Positions 9,078 through 18,167 of a stretch of 64,000 nucleotides of DNA are shown here, piece by piece (position 1 is the stretch's first letter; the number at the start of each line of letters is the position of its first letter). Both the position numbers and the translations under genes were made by a program. The stretch lies in NCBI RefSeq assembly GCF_026870175.2, contig NZ_CP113977.2, positions 1,922,001 through 1,986,000 on the forward strand, written 5' to 3'. The notes below the pieces were generated by a model that saw only the letters and a program-made list of their open reading frames with translations, did not search any database and was not told the DNA's origin. Origin of the DNA: Flavobacterium aestivum. Its GTDB lineage: Bacteria > Bacteroidota > Bacteroidia > Flavobacteriales > Flavobacteriaceae.

Positions 9078-9158
9078 TCGGAGAACAGCAGATGTAATAA
9101 TGATGTGTCTTTGAGAGGAGTTGTTTGGCTTAAAGAGGTAGTTAATAAAGTTTTTTCT

Positions 9159-9166
9159 TATGTTTG
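9159..9166 (+). promoter_or_regulatory. Candidate -7 box of the GHKL ATPase gene
   Basis: TATGTTTG matches the TAnnTTTG consensus exactly and lies 69 nt before the ATG at 9235. It is back to back with the minus-strand box of traE, so the 217-bp gap would be a divergent promoter region. The -33 element is not clear. Confidence 0.4.
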
Positions 9167-9234
9167 TAACAGGTGACTCTTGAACTAAACCACTTCAAAG
9201 TTCCACTTTTAAGAAACCACTTAAATGAATCTGA

Positions 9235-12200
9235 ATGAACCTTAAAAAAATATTAGATACCTTATTTATAGATAGAAGTGGAACCTCTATTGCTGGATTA
9301 GGTGATATTGCCCAAGCAGAAAAATATCTACAGCAAGCATACGAAGGGAGGTATTTTTTTGAGTTAATCCAAAATGTGCGAGATGCTAATAAAGAACTGA
9401 ATATGGATGGTGAAATCTTTATCACTATTCTTAATAATACACTTTACATATCAAATACTGGTGCCGGGTTTAGTCAAAAAGGAATTGAGGAAGGAATTAC
9501 TAGGATAGGAAAAAGTACAAAACACAGTCAAGATTATATAGGCTTCAAGGGAATAGGCTTTAAATCAATAAAAGAAATAACTGAAAATCCTAAAATAATA
9601 ACCAAATATGGAGCTGTTTATTTTGACAGAAAGACCACTATTAAAAAATTTGCAGAGCAAAAATTGGAATTAGAAGATGTTCCTCTTTTTCATTTTCCAC
9701 ATTTTGATACTGAACAACTCTCAGAAGTTGAAATTGAAAAAGGGATTGTGACAAAAGTGGCGATGCCTCTTAAAAAAGAGATTACAGAAGAAAAAATCAT
9801 TACGGATTTTTCCAAAATTCAAGCTGAGCAATTAATTCTTCTAGGTAATATCCAAACATTAAAATTTGAGTTTGGCACGGATGTTACAAGTTTTTTAATT
9901 AATAAAAACTCTAAAAAGAATCTGATTGAAGTTCACAAGAATGACAGCACTATAATTAATTACAAATACTACTCTCCAGTCGATAAAATTGAAATTTCCC
10001 AGGAAGTAATTCAGTCTTTAGAGGGAACAGAAAAAGAGATATTCACTAATAATGGTTTTGTCGATGTAAATATTGTTTTAAAACAAGGAGAAAATGGACA
10101 AATAGAACCGATAGAACAAGCAAAACTCTACCTTTTTTATCCTTTGCAAATAACTTCGGGTTTTCGCTTTATTATTCACAGCTATTTTATTGTAAACCCT
10201 GAAAGGAAAGCTTTAAGAGAATCAAAATTAAATGACTTTCTTCTTTTTTCAATTGGAAAATATATTGGAAATGAAATGCTTGCCAAACTCAAATCTACTA
10301 AAATTAATACCAATAGAGTACTTTGTTTCAAAAGGAATAAAGACGCAAAATTAGATATATTGTACGACAGCGTGGTAGCTGAACTGAAAACACAAAAATT
10401 TATTTATGATAGCCGAACAAAAAGATATTTTCGTCCATCAGAAATAATGGTTGCCGATGGGTTCGACAAAGGACTTTTCCCCGATGGGAATTTAGGAGAT
10501 AAAACTTTGATCTATACAGATGATAAGGAAGTGAAAGATTGGCTATGCGATGAGTTTAAAATCACTTATTTACATTATGATGATATCGCCAACCAAATTG
10601 AAAGTGAATGCAAGCGGCAGTTAAAGCAAAAGAAAGTAAAGTTCTTTCAAAATCTTTACAATTACGTAAGCAAGCACCAAGGGTTAGACCTGACAGGAAA
10701 AAAAGTTTTACTTACTAACAATTGGCAGCTGGTTTCTAGCGAAGAAGACGTTTTTTATAGAGGAAAAGGGAGTAAGCAAAGACCAATCGAATTGGCAAAT
10801 AGTATTCAAAAACAGATTCATTTTATACATAAAGATATAGTCATAAGTGATTTTAGAGAAGGAAAAAGTCGTACAGGTATCACTGAATTTAACACTTATG
10901 AACTTGTAAGACGTCTGCTAAAACTGTTTAACAAGAACTCTGTCCCAAATATTGATTTACTTAATGCACTTTTTAATATCAACGACCTAGATGTAAAATC
11001 AGACTTAGAAATAAGAGAAAAGATTATTTTGCCTATAAAAGATAGTGGAAAATGGCTATCTCCACTCACCAATCCCATATATTTTGAAAGTGAAAACCTG
11101 AAACAGCTTTATCCTGATGGGAATTTTGTTGATGACTCCGTTTTAGTATGGAAAAATAAACAAAATGACATAAATCTTACTACTGAATTTTTAAAGAAGT
11201 TTGGTGTGTGGCAGATTCCTGCCATCTATGTAATAACGAAACAAATAATAATAAGAACTAAAGAAAAAAGAGATCGTAAAATACAAAATTTTTCTGGCCT
11301 TTCAGCACGACCTTTTTACGTTTTTAATGATCGTGTTTTAGATATACCAGTTTATTACAACACTTGGTTTACAAGTATGATCATAAATAATTGGATTATC
11401 TATCAGTCTTTTATTCAAAATGATTTACTTCCAAAATTACTGTATTGCAGTAACACTAGTAATTGGAGAAATGTAAATAAAGAAGCATCAGTAAAATTGA
11501 GTCAATTCGTGGAAGTTCTCTCGAATGAAAAATGGATATGTTTTGAGGGAGAAGATGATGGATATTCAGTCAGTGAAGTTGTTGGTATAAATCATTTTGA
11601 TTTCAGTCAAGCACACAATCAGGTAATAAGAAATTTTTTAAGGCTATTACCAATGGATTATGGTTTAGGAAAAGATTTTATTAGGGAAATTGAATTAGTT
11701 CATCTCAATGGTAATTCAATTGATAATTTTAAAAAACTTCTAAATAATATTTTCGTAAGGTATAAAACAGTGATTCCAGAGGGAAAAGATTTTATAAATT
11801 TCTATAATCGTATTCTTGGTAAGCTTGTTGATTTCTACGATACAAATCCTGCCATAGAAGACAGTATTGATCAACTAAAGGAAACTAACTTTCTAAGTAT
11901 TGATGAAACAACAAAAACACCACGCTGGAGTGCTGCACATCAAATATTTTACATAGATGACAAACCTGGTTATGATTTGCTTCCGAATGGAATTAAAAAA
12001 GAAGTTCAGCCACATTTCACTAACAGGGATAAAAACACTTTTGGTAAGATTGCCGGCAGAATCGGAAAAAGATTTTCAAGGTCTATTGAAAAAAAAATCG
12101 TTGATACAGAAATTATTAGAACACACACTTTAGTGTCTTTTTATGAACTGCTGCCTGAATTTGTTGCACTGCTAGAATCGCACCTTGGCGATGCGATTAG

Positions 12201-13890
12201 TAAACATTTTGGTAAAATTAAAGCTGTTAGAGTACTGGAAAAGGAAAATTTAGAAGTTGAAATTTCTGTTGGTAATTCGCCAAAAATGCTAATCCCAGTA
12301 AGCCATTTTATCGATTCTGAGTTCAATATTCATTTGGGACCTAGTCATAGCTCAATGAATCGAAACAAACAGATTGCTGAAGCAGTCAATGAATTTTTCA
12401 TCAACATTTTGGATCGTGACTTGCGCAATTTCACTGCTAATTTACTTAATTTTCTAAATACTAATAACAAGTACGATTACCTTAAGAGTTATGATATAAC
12501 GGAAGAACGGATTAATGAAATCCGTGACAAGTTGAATGATTTTATTTTTACACCAAACCAGAAATTTTGGGAAGCTATTCTATCAGCAAAAAGAATACAG
12601 ACTAGAGAAAATTTGTTCATCGAAAACCAAATAAATTTAAAAAAAATATCTGCGATACTTGAAATTGAATTGGCAATTGTTCAGGAAATTGAAAATAAAT
12701 TTGTTTTTACAGAGACTAGTAAAAGTTCAAATATTCTTGTCCTTACAAATTTTCTAGGCCTGCTTTCAATTACTTTAAATGACATCAATAAATTCATTTT
12801 TCCAAAGATTGATTTTAGATATATATATCAGAACAGATTGTTGAAAATAAAAAATAAATTTGAGAGAGGTTTTAATGCTTTATTACATGAACATCTTAGT
12901 AAACAAATTAAGGAGGAAAAATGCCTTTACCAAAACCACCTCGATAATTTTAAAATAAATTTTAAATTTTCGATTCCTTTAAATACGCTTGAACTTAATG
13001 TTGAGCAATTCTTTTTAGAAGCACTATTGGGTGAATTTCCTTTTCTGGAAATTAAACTTAGTGATTTAAATAATGATTTTAATCATTTTGACCCTATTGT
13101 GATTTACTCCATGAACCGTAAACTATTAGAAAATAAATTGGCATCCGTGGACTTTACAGATGAAAACCTTGATGTTTTTCTGGCTGATAACAAAGTGAGA
13201 AGTTTGTTGTATTTCAATGAGGTAGATTCATTGAGAAATAGTTTTATAGATTGGTTGTCCACTTTGAAAAAAGGAAATAATACACTAGATAGTGAATCAG
13301 AATTAGAAGATTTCCTAAATGAATTCAGTAACCAAACTGATACGGAGATAGAGGAAGTTTCAACTCAAAACGTTGATGTTACCTCTGGAAATGGAAATAG
13401 TTCAGCAGGAAATGGGAGGAGATTTGATGGAGGTGCAAATGATCAATTCAAAAAACGCTTAGGTTTAATTGCGGAAATGGTTGTTTATGAAAAGCTAAAA
13501 ACTATGTATGATGAAGTTACTTGGGTTTCAAAATACGCAAGTAAGATTTACAGAGCACATTCAGGTTATAATCCAGAAGGGCAAGATGGTCTAGGTTATG
13601 ATATTGAATATTTAGACAGTGAAGGCAACAAATATTTTGTTGAAGTAAAAGGTAAAGGTGACATTTATGATACATTTGAGATTACAAAATATGAGATCGA
13701 AAAGGCCCATAAGGAAGGGAACTTTTATAAGCTCATTTTGGTAACCCAAATAATGGATAATTCTCAAAGGAGAATCAGAGATTTAGGTAATCTCTTTATA
13801 CTTGCTGATGGAGAAGATTTTTTCTCAAATAGTAAATTCTCTGCCATTTACAGAAACTTTGAAATTAGGTTTAAAGAAATAAATGTGTAG
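9235..13890 (+). CDS. GHKL-type ATPase with C-terminal DUF3883/PD-(D/E)XK domain, candidate defence protein
   Basis: A 1,551-residue protein. The N-terminus is a GHKL (HSP90/MutL/sacsin-like) ATPase: N box E43-LIQN47-VRD50-A, G1 box N74-T-G-A-G78-F (Asn in place of the usual Asp), and G2 GFKGIGFKS at 103-111. About 1,250 residues without a recognisable fold follow. A Ser/Gly/Asn-rich linker near 1,385-1,405 leads to a C-terminal domain of the DUF3883 ('protein NO VEIN') type with the nuclease pattern E1414, D1456 and E1470-V-K1472. This suggests ATP-gated nuclease action, as in immune or restriction-like ATPases; substrate and partners are unknown. The gene is AT-rich, reads against the tra operon and stands alone, as expected of acquired cargo. 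It ends 16 nt from the convergent traD-like gene. Confidence 0.85.
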   Translation: MNLKKILDTLFIDRSGTSIAGLGDIAQAEKYLQQAYEGRYFFELIQNVRDANKELNMDGEIFITILNNTLYISNTGAGFSQKGIEEGITRIGKSTKHSQDYIGFKGIGFKSIKEITENPKIITKYGAVYFDRKTTIKKFAEQKLELEDVPLFHFPHFDTEQLSEVEIEKGIVTKVAMPLKKEITEEKIITDFSKIQAEQLILLGNIQTLKFEFGTDVTSFLINKNSKKNLIEVHKNDSTIINYKYYSPVDKIEISQEVIQSLEGTEKEIFTNNGFVDVNIVLKQGENGQIEPIEQAKLYLFYPLQITSGFRFIIHSYFIVNPERKALRESKLNDFLLFSIGKYIGNEMLAKLKSTKINTNRVLCFKRNKDAKLDILYDSVVAELKTQKFIYDSRTKRYFRPSEIMVADGFDKGLFPDGNLGDKTLIYTDDKEVKDWLCDEFKITYLHYDDIANQIESECKRQLKQKKVKFFQNLYNYVSKHQGLDLTGKKVLLTNNWQLVSSEEDVFYRGKGSKQRPIELANSIQKQIHFIHKDIVISDFREGKSRTGITEFNTYELVRRLLKLFNKNSVPNIDLLNALFNINDLDVKSDLEIREKIILPIKDSGKWLSPLTNPIYFESENLKQLYPDGNFVDDSVLVWKNKQNDINLTTEFLKKFGVWQIPAIYVITKQIIIRTKEKRDRKIQNFSGLSARPFYVFNDRVLDIPVYYNTWFTSMIINNWIIYQSFIQNDLLPKLLYCSNTSNWRNVNKEASVKLSQFVEVLSNEKWICFEGEDDGYSVSEVVGINHFDFSQAHNQVIRNFLRLLPMDYGLGKDFIREIELVHLNGNSIDNFKKLLNNIFVRYKTVIPEGKDFINFYNRILGKLVDFYDTNPAIEDSIDQLKETNFLSIDETTKTPRWSAAHQIFYIDDKPGYDLLPNGIKKEVQPHFTNRDKNTFGKIAGRIGKRFSRSIEKKIVDTEIIRTHTLVSFYELLPEFVALLESHLGDAISKHFGKIKAVRVLEKENLEVEISVGNSPKMLIPVSHFIDSEFNIHLGPSHSSMNRNKQIAEAVNEFFINILDRDLRNFTANLLNFLNTNNKYDYLKSYDITEERINEIRDKLNDFIFTPNQKFWEAILSAKRIQTRENLFIENQINLKKISAILEIELAIVQEIENKFVFTETSKSSNILVLTNFLGLLSITLNDINKFIFPKIDFRYIYQNRLLKIKNKFERGFNALLHEHLSKQIKEEKCLYQNHLDNFKINFKFSIPLNTLELNVEQFFLEALLGEFPFLEIKLSDLNNDFNHFDPIVIYSMNRKLLENKLASVDFTDENLDVFLADNKVRSLLYFNEVDSLRNSFIDWLSTLKKGNNTLDSESELEDFLNEFSNQTDTEIEEVSTQNVDVTSGNGNSSAGNGRRFDGGANDQFKKRLGLIAEMVVYEKLKTMYDEVTWVSKYASKIYRAHSGYNPEGQDGLGYDIEYLDSEGNKYFVEVKGKGDIYDTFEITKYEIEKAHKEGNFYKLILVTQIMDNSQRRIRDLGNLFILADGEDFFSNSKFSAIYRNFEIRFKEINV

Positions 13891-13906
13891 TTTTCTCTAG
13901 CAGTTT

Positions 13907-14539
13907 TCAGATAAAATCCCCAATATCAAAATCTTCCAAATCATTTTTCCGCAAAGTGGAAGAACTGGCATCGGTTTCAGAAGAAATGCTTCCGTCCAAT
14001 AGCTGAGCTATCTTACGGGAGGCACTTTCCATGGAATTTTCCAGCAGACTGAATAATTCGGTTCCCTGTACTTTCTGAACAATAGCAATCGCTGTTTCCT
14101 TTTGAGATGACTCCAATTTTTCTTTTTGCAGTAGCACCCCCACGGAGCTTAGTTCTTCAAAGGTAACCCCTTGGGCAAAACCGTAATCCCCACCTGATAT
14201 TCCGTACCTGTTCCATTCTTCTTCCTCTTCCTCATAATCAGGCATATTTCTGAAAATATAGTCCAGTTCTTCCTGCGGAATTTCAATATCAAAATCGTTT
14301 TCTTCGATTTCTGATTCAAAATTATCAATCTCTTTTACCAAGTCTGCGTTTTGGCTATTTGAGGCAATACTTGGCATTAAAAGTCTTTTCTTTGGTTTAG
14401 GAATGCCCATTATTTCTGGTAGATTGGGATTTACAAATGGCGGCCGCTCTTGTTTTGAAATCACCTTTTTTTTGATAATCTTGTCCTTTGATAAAAGGAC
14501 AATGACAATCAGCAGACATATAACAATCACTATCTCCAT
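13907..14539 (-). CDS. traD: Conjugative transfer protein, TraD-like
   Basis: A 210-residue protein with an N-terminal membrane anchor (residues 2-17, IVIVICLLIVIVLL-like), a basic Lys-rich stretch, a very acidic middle (runs of Glu around residue 105) and a C-terminal helical part with TFEELSSVGVLL and the SLLENSMESASRKIAQLLDG segment. This layout is that of the protein usually labelled TraD (sometimes TraC) in CTnDOT-like elements. Its role in transfer is not known. It follows traB after 2 nt and is the last gene of the traA-traB-traD run, because the inserted plus-strand gene ends convergently 16 nt away. Confidence 0.72.
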   Translation of the reverse strand: MEIVIVICLLIVIVLLSKDKIIKKKVISKQERPPFVNPNLPEIMGIPKPKKRLLMPSIASNSQNADLVKEIDNFESEIEENDFDIEIPQEELDYIFRNMPDYEEEEEEWNRYGISGGDYGFAQGVTFEELSSVGVLLQKEKLESSQKETAIAIVQKVQGTELFSLLENSMESASRKIAQLLDGSISSETDASSSTLRKNDLEDFDIGDFI

Positions 14540-14541
14540 GG

Positions 14542-14949
14542 CTAAAAAATTGGTTTGTGCTTATCATTATAACTCTTAGTAATCTGTTCTCCAAACTCTT
14601 GAAAATGGTGCTCTAACAAATTATCCAGATAGGCATAAATGGTTATTTTATCTTCACCGATAACTTGTATGATACGGGACATCTTTTCATGAAAATCAGG
14701 ACGTATATATACAGATTTTCCATTGCGGGCATTGGTTTCGACTCTTTTGAAAAATACTTTTTCATAATCCGTTTCAATTATCTTTTTTGTCTTGCTTCGT
14801 TCTTTGATTAACAGTTTTTCCTGTTCCGGCTCTTTTGTTTGTTTCCGGGGAATTTGCATACCTTCCTTTTTCACGCCATCCTCCATTATCGTCATCATCA
14901 GCTCTTCGTCGATTTCAGGTGTCGCTTTTTTCTGTTCATCTTTCTGCAT
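14542..14949 (-). CDS. traB: Conjugative transposon protein TraB (DUF3408)
   Basis: A 135-residue hydrophilic protein. The N-terminal half is Lys/Glu-rich and probably disordered. The C-terminal half, with KSVYIRPDFHEKMSRIIQVI and TIYAYLDNLLEHHFQEF, is the DUF3408 domain, which resembles a ribbon-helix-helix DNA-binding fold. Together with the ParA-like TraA encoded 4 nt upstream it would form a ParA/ParB-like pair, possibly for positioning or stabilising the element; that role is inference. The gene order traA-traB and the short spacing match other CTnDOT-like elements. Confidence 0.82.
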   Translation of the reverse strand: MQKDEQKKATPEIDEELMMTIMEDGVKKEGMQIPRKQTKEPEQEKLLIKERSKTKKIIETDYEKVFFKRVETNARNGKSVYIRPDFHEKMSRIIQVIGEDKITIYAYLDNLLEHHFQEFGEQITKSYNDKHKPIF

Positions 14950-14953
14950 AGTA

Positions 14954-15721
14954 CTACAATTGGATTGTTTTTAAAAACTCCGTCATAAACTGGTCAAATC
15001 GACAGGCTTTCATTAGTCGTTCGTCCGGAGGCAATATAGTAGAGCGAAAAACGGTTTTAGCATCAGCTTCACTTTCTTTGCGAAAACGCATGCTGCTCAT
15101 AATCTGTGATTGCATAAGATTCAATCCCAAATCGCTAATGAGCCCGTTATAAATATCATATAAGGATGAGCGTTCACGTCCGTCCACCTGATTCCAAAAT
15201 AAGCTAATATTTTCTATGGATGTTTCTCCCTTTTTCATGATTACGTCCGTCATCAACTGTGTAAAAACGAGTGTACTTTCCATGACCAAACGGTCAGCCG
15301 TAATAGGTGTAAAAATATAGTTCATTCCTGCTAAAGCTTTTAAAATCCCAGGCGTATTCACCGTTCCGGGAAGGTCAAAAAAGATAACATCAATGGGAAC
15401 TGTCGACGACTCTGCGAAGGCATATGCAGCTTCAAGAAGACCTTCGGCTTTATGTTTCATAATAGGATAAGCCTTTTTGTTGATGGTGGTGAACTGCTTA
15501 TATGCCATCCGCTTGAATACATCGTTTTCCATGACAGTAGCCATATCACGGGTACGCATTTTTTCTAAACTGTACTGGGGAAAATCACAATCAAATATGG
15601 CTACATTATAGCCGAGCCTGTAATGTAATATACTGGCAGCAATTGCGGTAAATGTACTTTTGCCAACACCTCCTTTTTGAGAAGAGAAGGTAATAAATAG
15701 GGTTCTGTGTTTTGTCTTCAT
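14954..15721 (-). CDS. traA: ParA-family ATPase TraA
   Basis: A 255-residue ParA/MinD-type ATPase. The deviant Walker A motif is K16-G-G-V-G-K-S-T23. A second Asp-containing motif (FDCDFPQ) lies near residue 45, and Walker B (VIFFDLPGT) near residue 115. This is TraA of CTnDOT-like elements, the first gene of the tra cluster, thought to act in partition or to support transfer. traB follows after 4 nt. Upstream is a long non-coding stretch that should hold its promoter and possible TraA/TraB sites. The start at 15721 places the Walker A at the usual distance from the N-terminus. Confidence 0.92.
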   Translation of the reverse strand: MKTKHRTLFITFSSQKGGVGKSTFTAIAASILHYRLGYNVAIFDCDFPQYSLEKMRTRDMATVMENDVFKRMAYKQFTTINKKAYPIMKHKAEGLLEAAYAFAESSTVPIDVIFFDLPGTVNTPGILKALAGMNYIFTPITADRLVMESTLVFTQLMTDVIMKKGETSIENISLFWNQVDGRERSSLYDIYNGLISDLGLNLMQSQIMSSMRFRKESEADAKTVFRSTILPPDERLMKACRFDQFMTEFLKTIQL

Positions 15722-16200
15722 TTGTATAACTGTTTATAATTACATATTTGCTTACATTGTTTTTTATCATCCCATGTATGGATATAGCCCTGCGCGTATT
15801 TGTATATCTTCTTATCTGCACATAGTTCTATTTCCATACATCAACAACTATCTATGTCTCTATCGCTGCATAATTGTCCGTCCACAAGTAGAAAGCAATC
15901 TATTCAAATACTAGCATGTATAATCTCGTGCATTTGCATATAGGGATCTGACTACCTATGATTTCAAGTCCTTAGCTACCATTATATGTATTTATGTAGC
16001 TATACAATTACGATGGTATATATAGCACAAAGCTTAAATGCTTGTACAAAGAAATGCAGATACATACCTGCTCATATCAAGCTGTCTTAAATTGTCTTTA
16101 GGTGGCGCTTTTTAGCTGTGGTTCATCCTGCAATGGTTCCATTTTCAGGACTTTACTTTGTAAAGGTTTTAATCTGTTGAACAGATAAAAGCTTCACATC
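15722..16200. other. Non-coding region upstream of traA, rich in TATA/GTAT/CATA words
   Basis: I see no credible gene here. The stretch is dense in short words of the type GTATAT, CATATA, CTATAC and CTGCAYA, repeated on both strands at irregular spacing. One example is the group near 15985-16030 (TATATG, TATGTAGC, CTATACAA, GTATATATAG). It separates the divergent traA and mobA units and should contain their promoters. A centromere-like site for the ParA/TraB pair is possible but not shown. Confidence 0.4.
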
Positions 16201-16220
16201 AATTTTGGGGTTGCAACCGG

Positions 16221-16237
16221 AACGGCTAAAGGCCGTT
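16221..16237 (+). repeat. GC-rich hairpin in the oriT/mob leader
   Basis: AACGGC, loop TAAAG, GCCGTT, followed by TTT. It is the first of three hairpins between 16221 and 16348. It could be a transcription terminator or part of the transfer-origin structure. Confidence 0.5.
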
Positions 16238-16253
16238 TTTCCCTGCTAACTTT

Positions 16254-16275
16254 AATCCGTCCCGAAGGGCGGATT
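16254..16275 (+). repeat. Stable hairpin with CGAA loop in the oriT/mob leader
   Basis: AATCCGTCC pairs with GGGCGGATT (nine pairs, one T-G wobble) around a CGAA tetraloop, followed by TTT. Bacteroidota oriT regions commonly contain such hairpins; a terminator for transcription toward mobA is the alternative. Confidence 0.55.
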
Positions 16276-16294
16276 TTCCTTTCACCCGAAAGGA

Positions 16295-16348
16295 GCAAGT
16301 TGTGTTTTGAGCTGCTCGAAATGAATTCCGCTACTCAAAACAACTTGC
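16295..16348. other. oriT: Candidate origin of transfer (oriT) with long inverted repeat
   Basis: The left arm GCAAGTTGTGTTTTGAG (16295-16311) and right arm CTCAAAACAACTTGC (16334-16348) are inverted repeats that match at all positions except a two-base insertion (GT) in the left arm, around a 22-bp spacer. The structure lies 64 bp before mobA, a DNA-binding mobilization protein, followed by the mobB relaxase. Relaxases of the MOBP-like group nick next to such repeats. The location and form fit oriT well, but the nick site cannot be read from the sequence alone. Confidence 0.55.
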
Positions 16349-16411
16349 CCCGCTGGGAGCTGAAAACATTCTCCAAAGTCGATGTTTTTATAATATTATA
16401 ACTGGATTTAT

Positions 16412-16849
16412 ATGGACCAAAGCAATAAAAAACAATTAGGGAAATCCGGACGCAATCCTAAAAAGGATCCGGCCGTATTTCGATATTCCATTTCATTGAA
16501 CGCTGAAGAAAACGCTCGTTTTCTTTCTCTTTTTGAACAGTCAGGAATGAGTGTAATGGCACATTTTATCACTGCTTGTATTTTTCAGAAGACCATTAAA
16601 ACAATCAAAGTTGACAAGACCACTATGGATTATTATATGCGCTTGACCACATTATACGGTCAGTTCCGCTCAATCGGAGTAAATTATAACCAGATTGTTA
16701 AGCTGCTTTATCGCAATTTTTCGCAGAAAAAAGCTGCTGCTTATCTCTATAAACTTGAAAAGCATACAACTGAAATGGCAGGATTATGCCAGCAAATCAT
16801 TCAGCTTACAGAAGAATTTGAAACAAAGAATCTAAAAAAAAGCGACTGA
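16412..16849 (+). CDS. mobA: Mobilization protein MobA
   Basis: A 145-residue basic, helical protein with the N-terminal region KKQLGKSGRNPKKDP and a ribbon-helix-helix-like segment (FRYSISLNAEENARFLSLFEQSG). The family is the small mobilization protein that accompanies the relaxase in Bacteroidota elements; it binds oriT and helps assemble the relaxosome. The C-terminal half (residues 70-140) is helical and contains the GVNYNQIVKLLY stretch typical of MobC/MobA accessory proteins. It is followed after 1 nt by the relaxase gene, so the two are cotranslated. The start at 16412 lies just after the oriT-like repeats. Confidence 0.82.
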   Translation: MDQSNKKQLGKSGRNPKKDPAVFRYSISLNAEENARFLSLFEQSGMSVMAHFITACIFQKTIKTIKVDKTTMDYYMRLTTLYGQFRSIGVNYNQIVKLLYRNFSQKKAAAYLYKLEKHTTEMAGLCQQIIQLTEEFETKNLKKSD

Positions 16850-16850
16850 T

Positions 16851-18155
16851 ATGGTGGCTAAAATTGGCAGAGGACAAAATTTGACAGGTGTACTTTCTTA
16901 TAATCAACTCAAAGTTGAGAAAGAAAATGCACAGATTTTGTTTACCCATAAAATGCTGGAAACACCTGATGGACATTTTTCTATTGCTCAAATGCTCCGC
17001 TCTTTTGAGCCTTATTTGCTGGCGAATCGTAAAACGGAGAAAACAGTACTACATATTTCCTTGAACCCGGATCCAAAGGATAAAGTAAATGATGAAAAAT
17101 TTACTGCTATTGCAGAAGAGTATATGCAAAAAATGGGATACGGCGAGCAGCCTTTTGTAGTGTTCAAGCATACCGATATTGAACGTACCCACATTCATAT
17201 CGTTTCGGTCTGTGTAGATGAAGAAGGTAAGAAAATTTCAGACAGTTACGAGCGTAAACGTTCGATGCAGTTATGTCGTGAATTGGAAGAAAAATACGGC
17301 TTAGTCTGCGCAACAGACAAAGTATACAAACAAAACGAGAATGTATTCCACCCAGTGAATTACAAAACCAATGATATTAAAAGCCAGGTTGCTTCTGTAG
17401 TACGGTATCTACCTAAATTCTATCAGTTCCAAAGTATGGGCGAATACAATGCTTTGCTATCCTTGTTCAATATTACTGCAGAAGAGGTCAAGGGAGAACT
17501 TCACGGACAGCCCAAACAAGGCGTGGTCTATTTTGCCTTGAATGAAAGTGGAGAAAAAGCAAGTAACCCTTTTAAAGCATCCCTTTTTGGAAAAACGGCA
17601 GGATATATTCAGCTTCAAAATCATTTTGCAGCGTCCAAAGTGCTACTTAAAGAAAATGATGCGAGACCTACAATTAGAAAAGCAATTGAAACGACCCTGC
17701 AAGTGACCACAAGTGAGCAAGATTTTAAAAAACAGCTTTCTGAAAAAGGTATTAATGTTGTTATTCGTCGGAATGATAGGGGCCGAATTTATGGAATTAC
17801 ATTTATTGATCACAATTCCAAAACTGTATGGAATGGTTCTCGTTTAGGGAAAGAACTCTCAGCCAATGTATTCAACGATTGGTGGGATAAAGGGCAAAGA
17901 CCGCAAGTCAAAAACACTGATGATATAAAAATGACTTTAGCTAGAGCATCATACGAGAATCTACCAATTGACAAGCTACACGATTTATTTGATTTTCTAA
18001 GAAATGAAATTTCTCCTAATTTAAATAGTGAAAATAGTAGTATAGAAGGTTTCGGCGGATTACTTCCCGAAGCTCAGGTAGATGATTATGAAGAACAAGC
18101 ATTTACAGATCGACTGAGGAAAAAGAAAAAACGAAGAAACAATAACAATAATTAA
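16851..18155 (+). CDS. mobB: Relaxase MobB
   Basis: A 434-residue relaxase (Relaxase/MobA-MobL nuclease family, pfam03432 type). The N-terminus holds a candidate nucleophilic Tyr (Y17 in GVLSYNQ). The metal-binding histidine triad is H107, H114 and H116 in HTDIERTHIHI. It would nick one strand at oriT, stay attached to the 5' end and be exported with it. The C-terminal 150 residues are less conserved and end in a Lys/Arg/Asn-rich tail. It lies between mobA (1 nt) and mobC (12 nt), the standard mob order of these elements. Confidence 0.93.
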   Translation: MVAKIGRGQNLTGVLSYNQLKVEKENAQILFTHKMLETPDGHFSIAQMLRSFEPYLLANRKTEKTVLHISLNPDPKDKVNDEKFTAIAEEYMQKMGYGEQPFVVFKHTDIERTHIHIVSVCVDEEGKKISDSYERKRSMQLCRELEEKYGLVCATDKVYKQNENVFHPVNYKTNDIKSQVASVVRYLPKFYQFQSMGEYNALLSLFNITAEEVKGELHGQPKQGVVYFALNESGEKASNPFKASLFGKTAGYIQLQNHFAASKVLLKENDARPTIRKAIETTLQVTTSEQDFKKQLSEKGINVVIRRNDRGRIYGITFIDHNSKTVWNGSRLGKELSANVFNDWWDKGQRPQVKNTDDIKMTLARASYENLPIDKLHDLFDFLRNEISPNLNSENSSIEGFGGLLPEAQVDDYEEQAFTDRLRKKKKRRNNNNN

Positions 18156-18167
18156 AAAACAGTTGCT

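Noticed and set aside
9195..9425. 76-codon minus-strand frame at the start of the GHKL gene
   Set aside because: It is antisense to the N and G1 motifs of the ATPase and shows no protein-like pattern.
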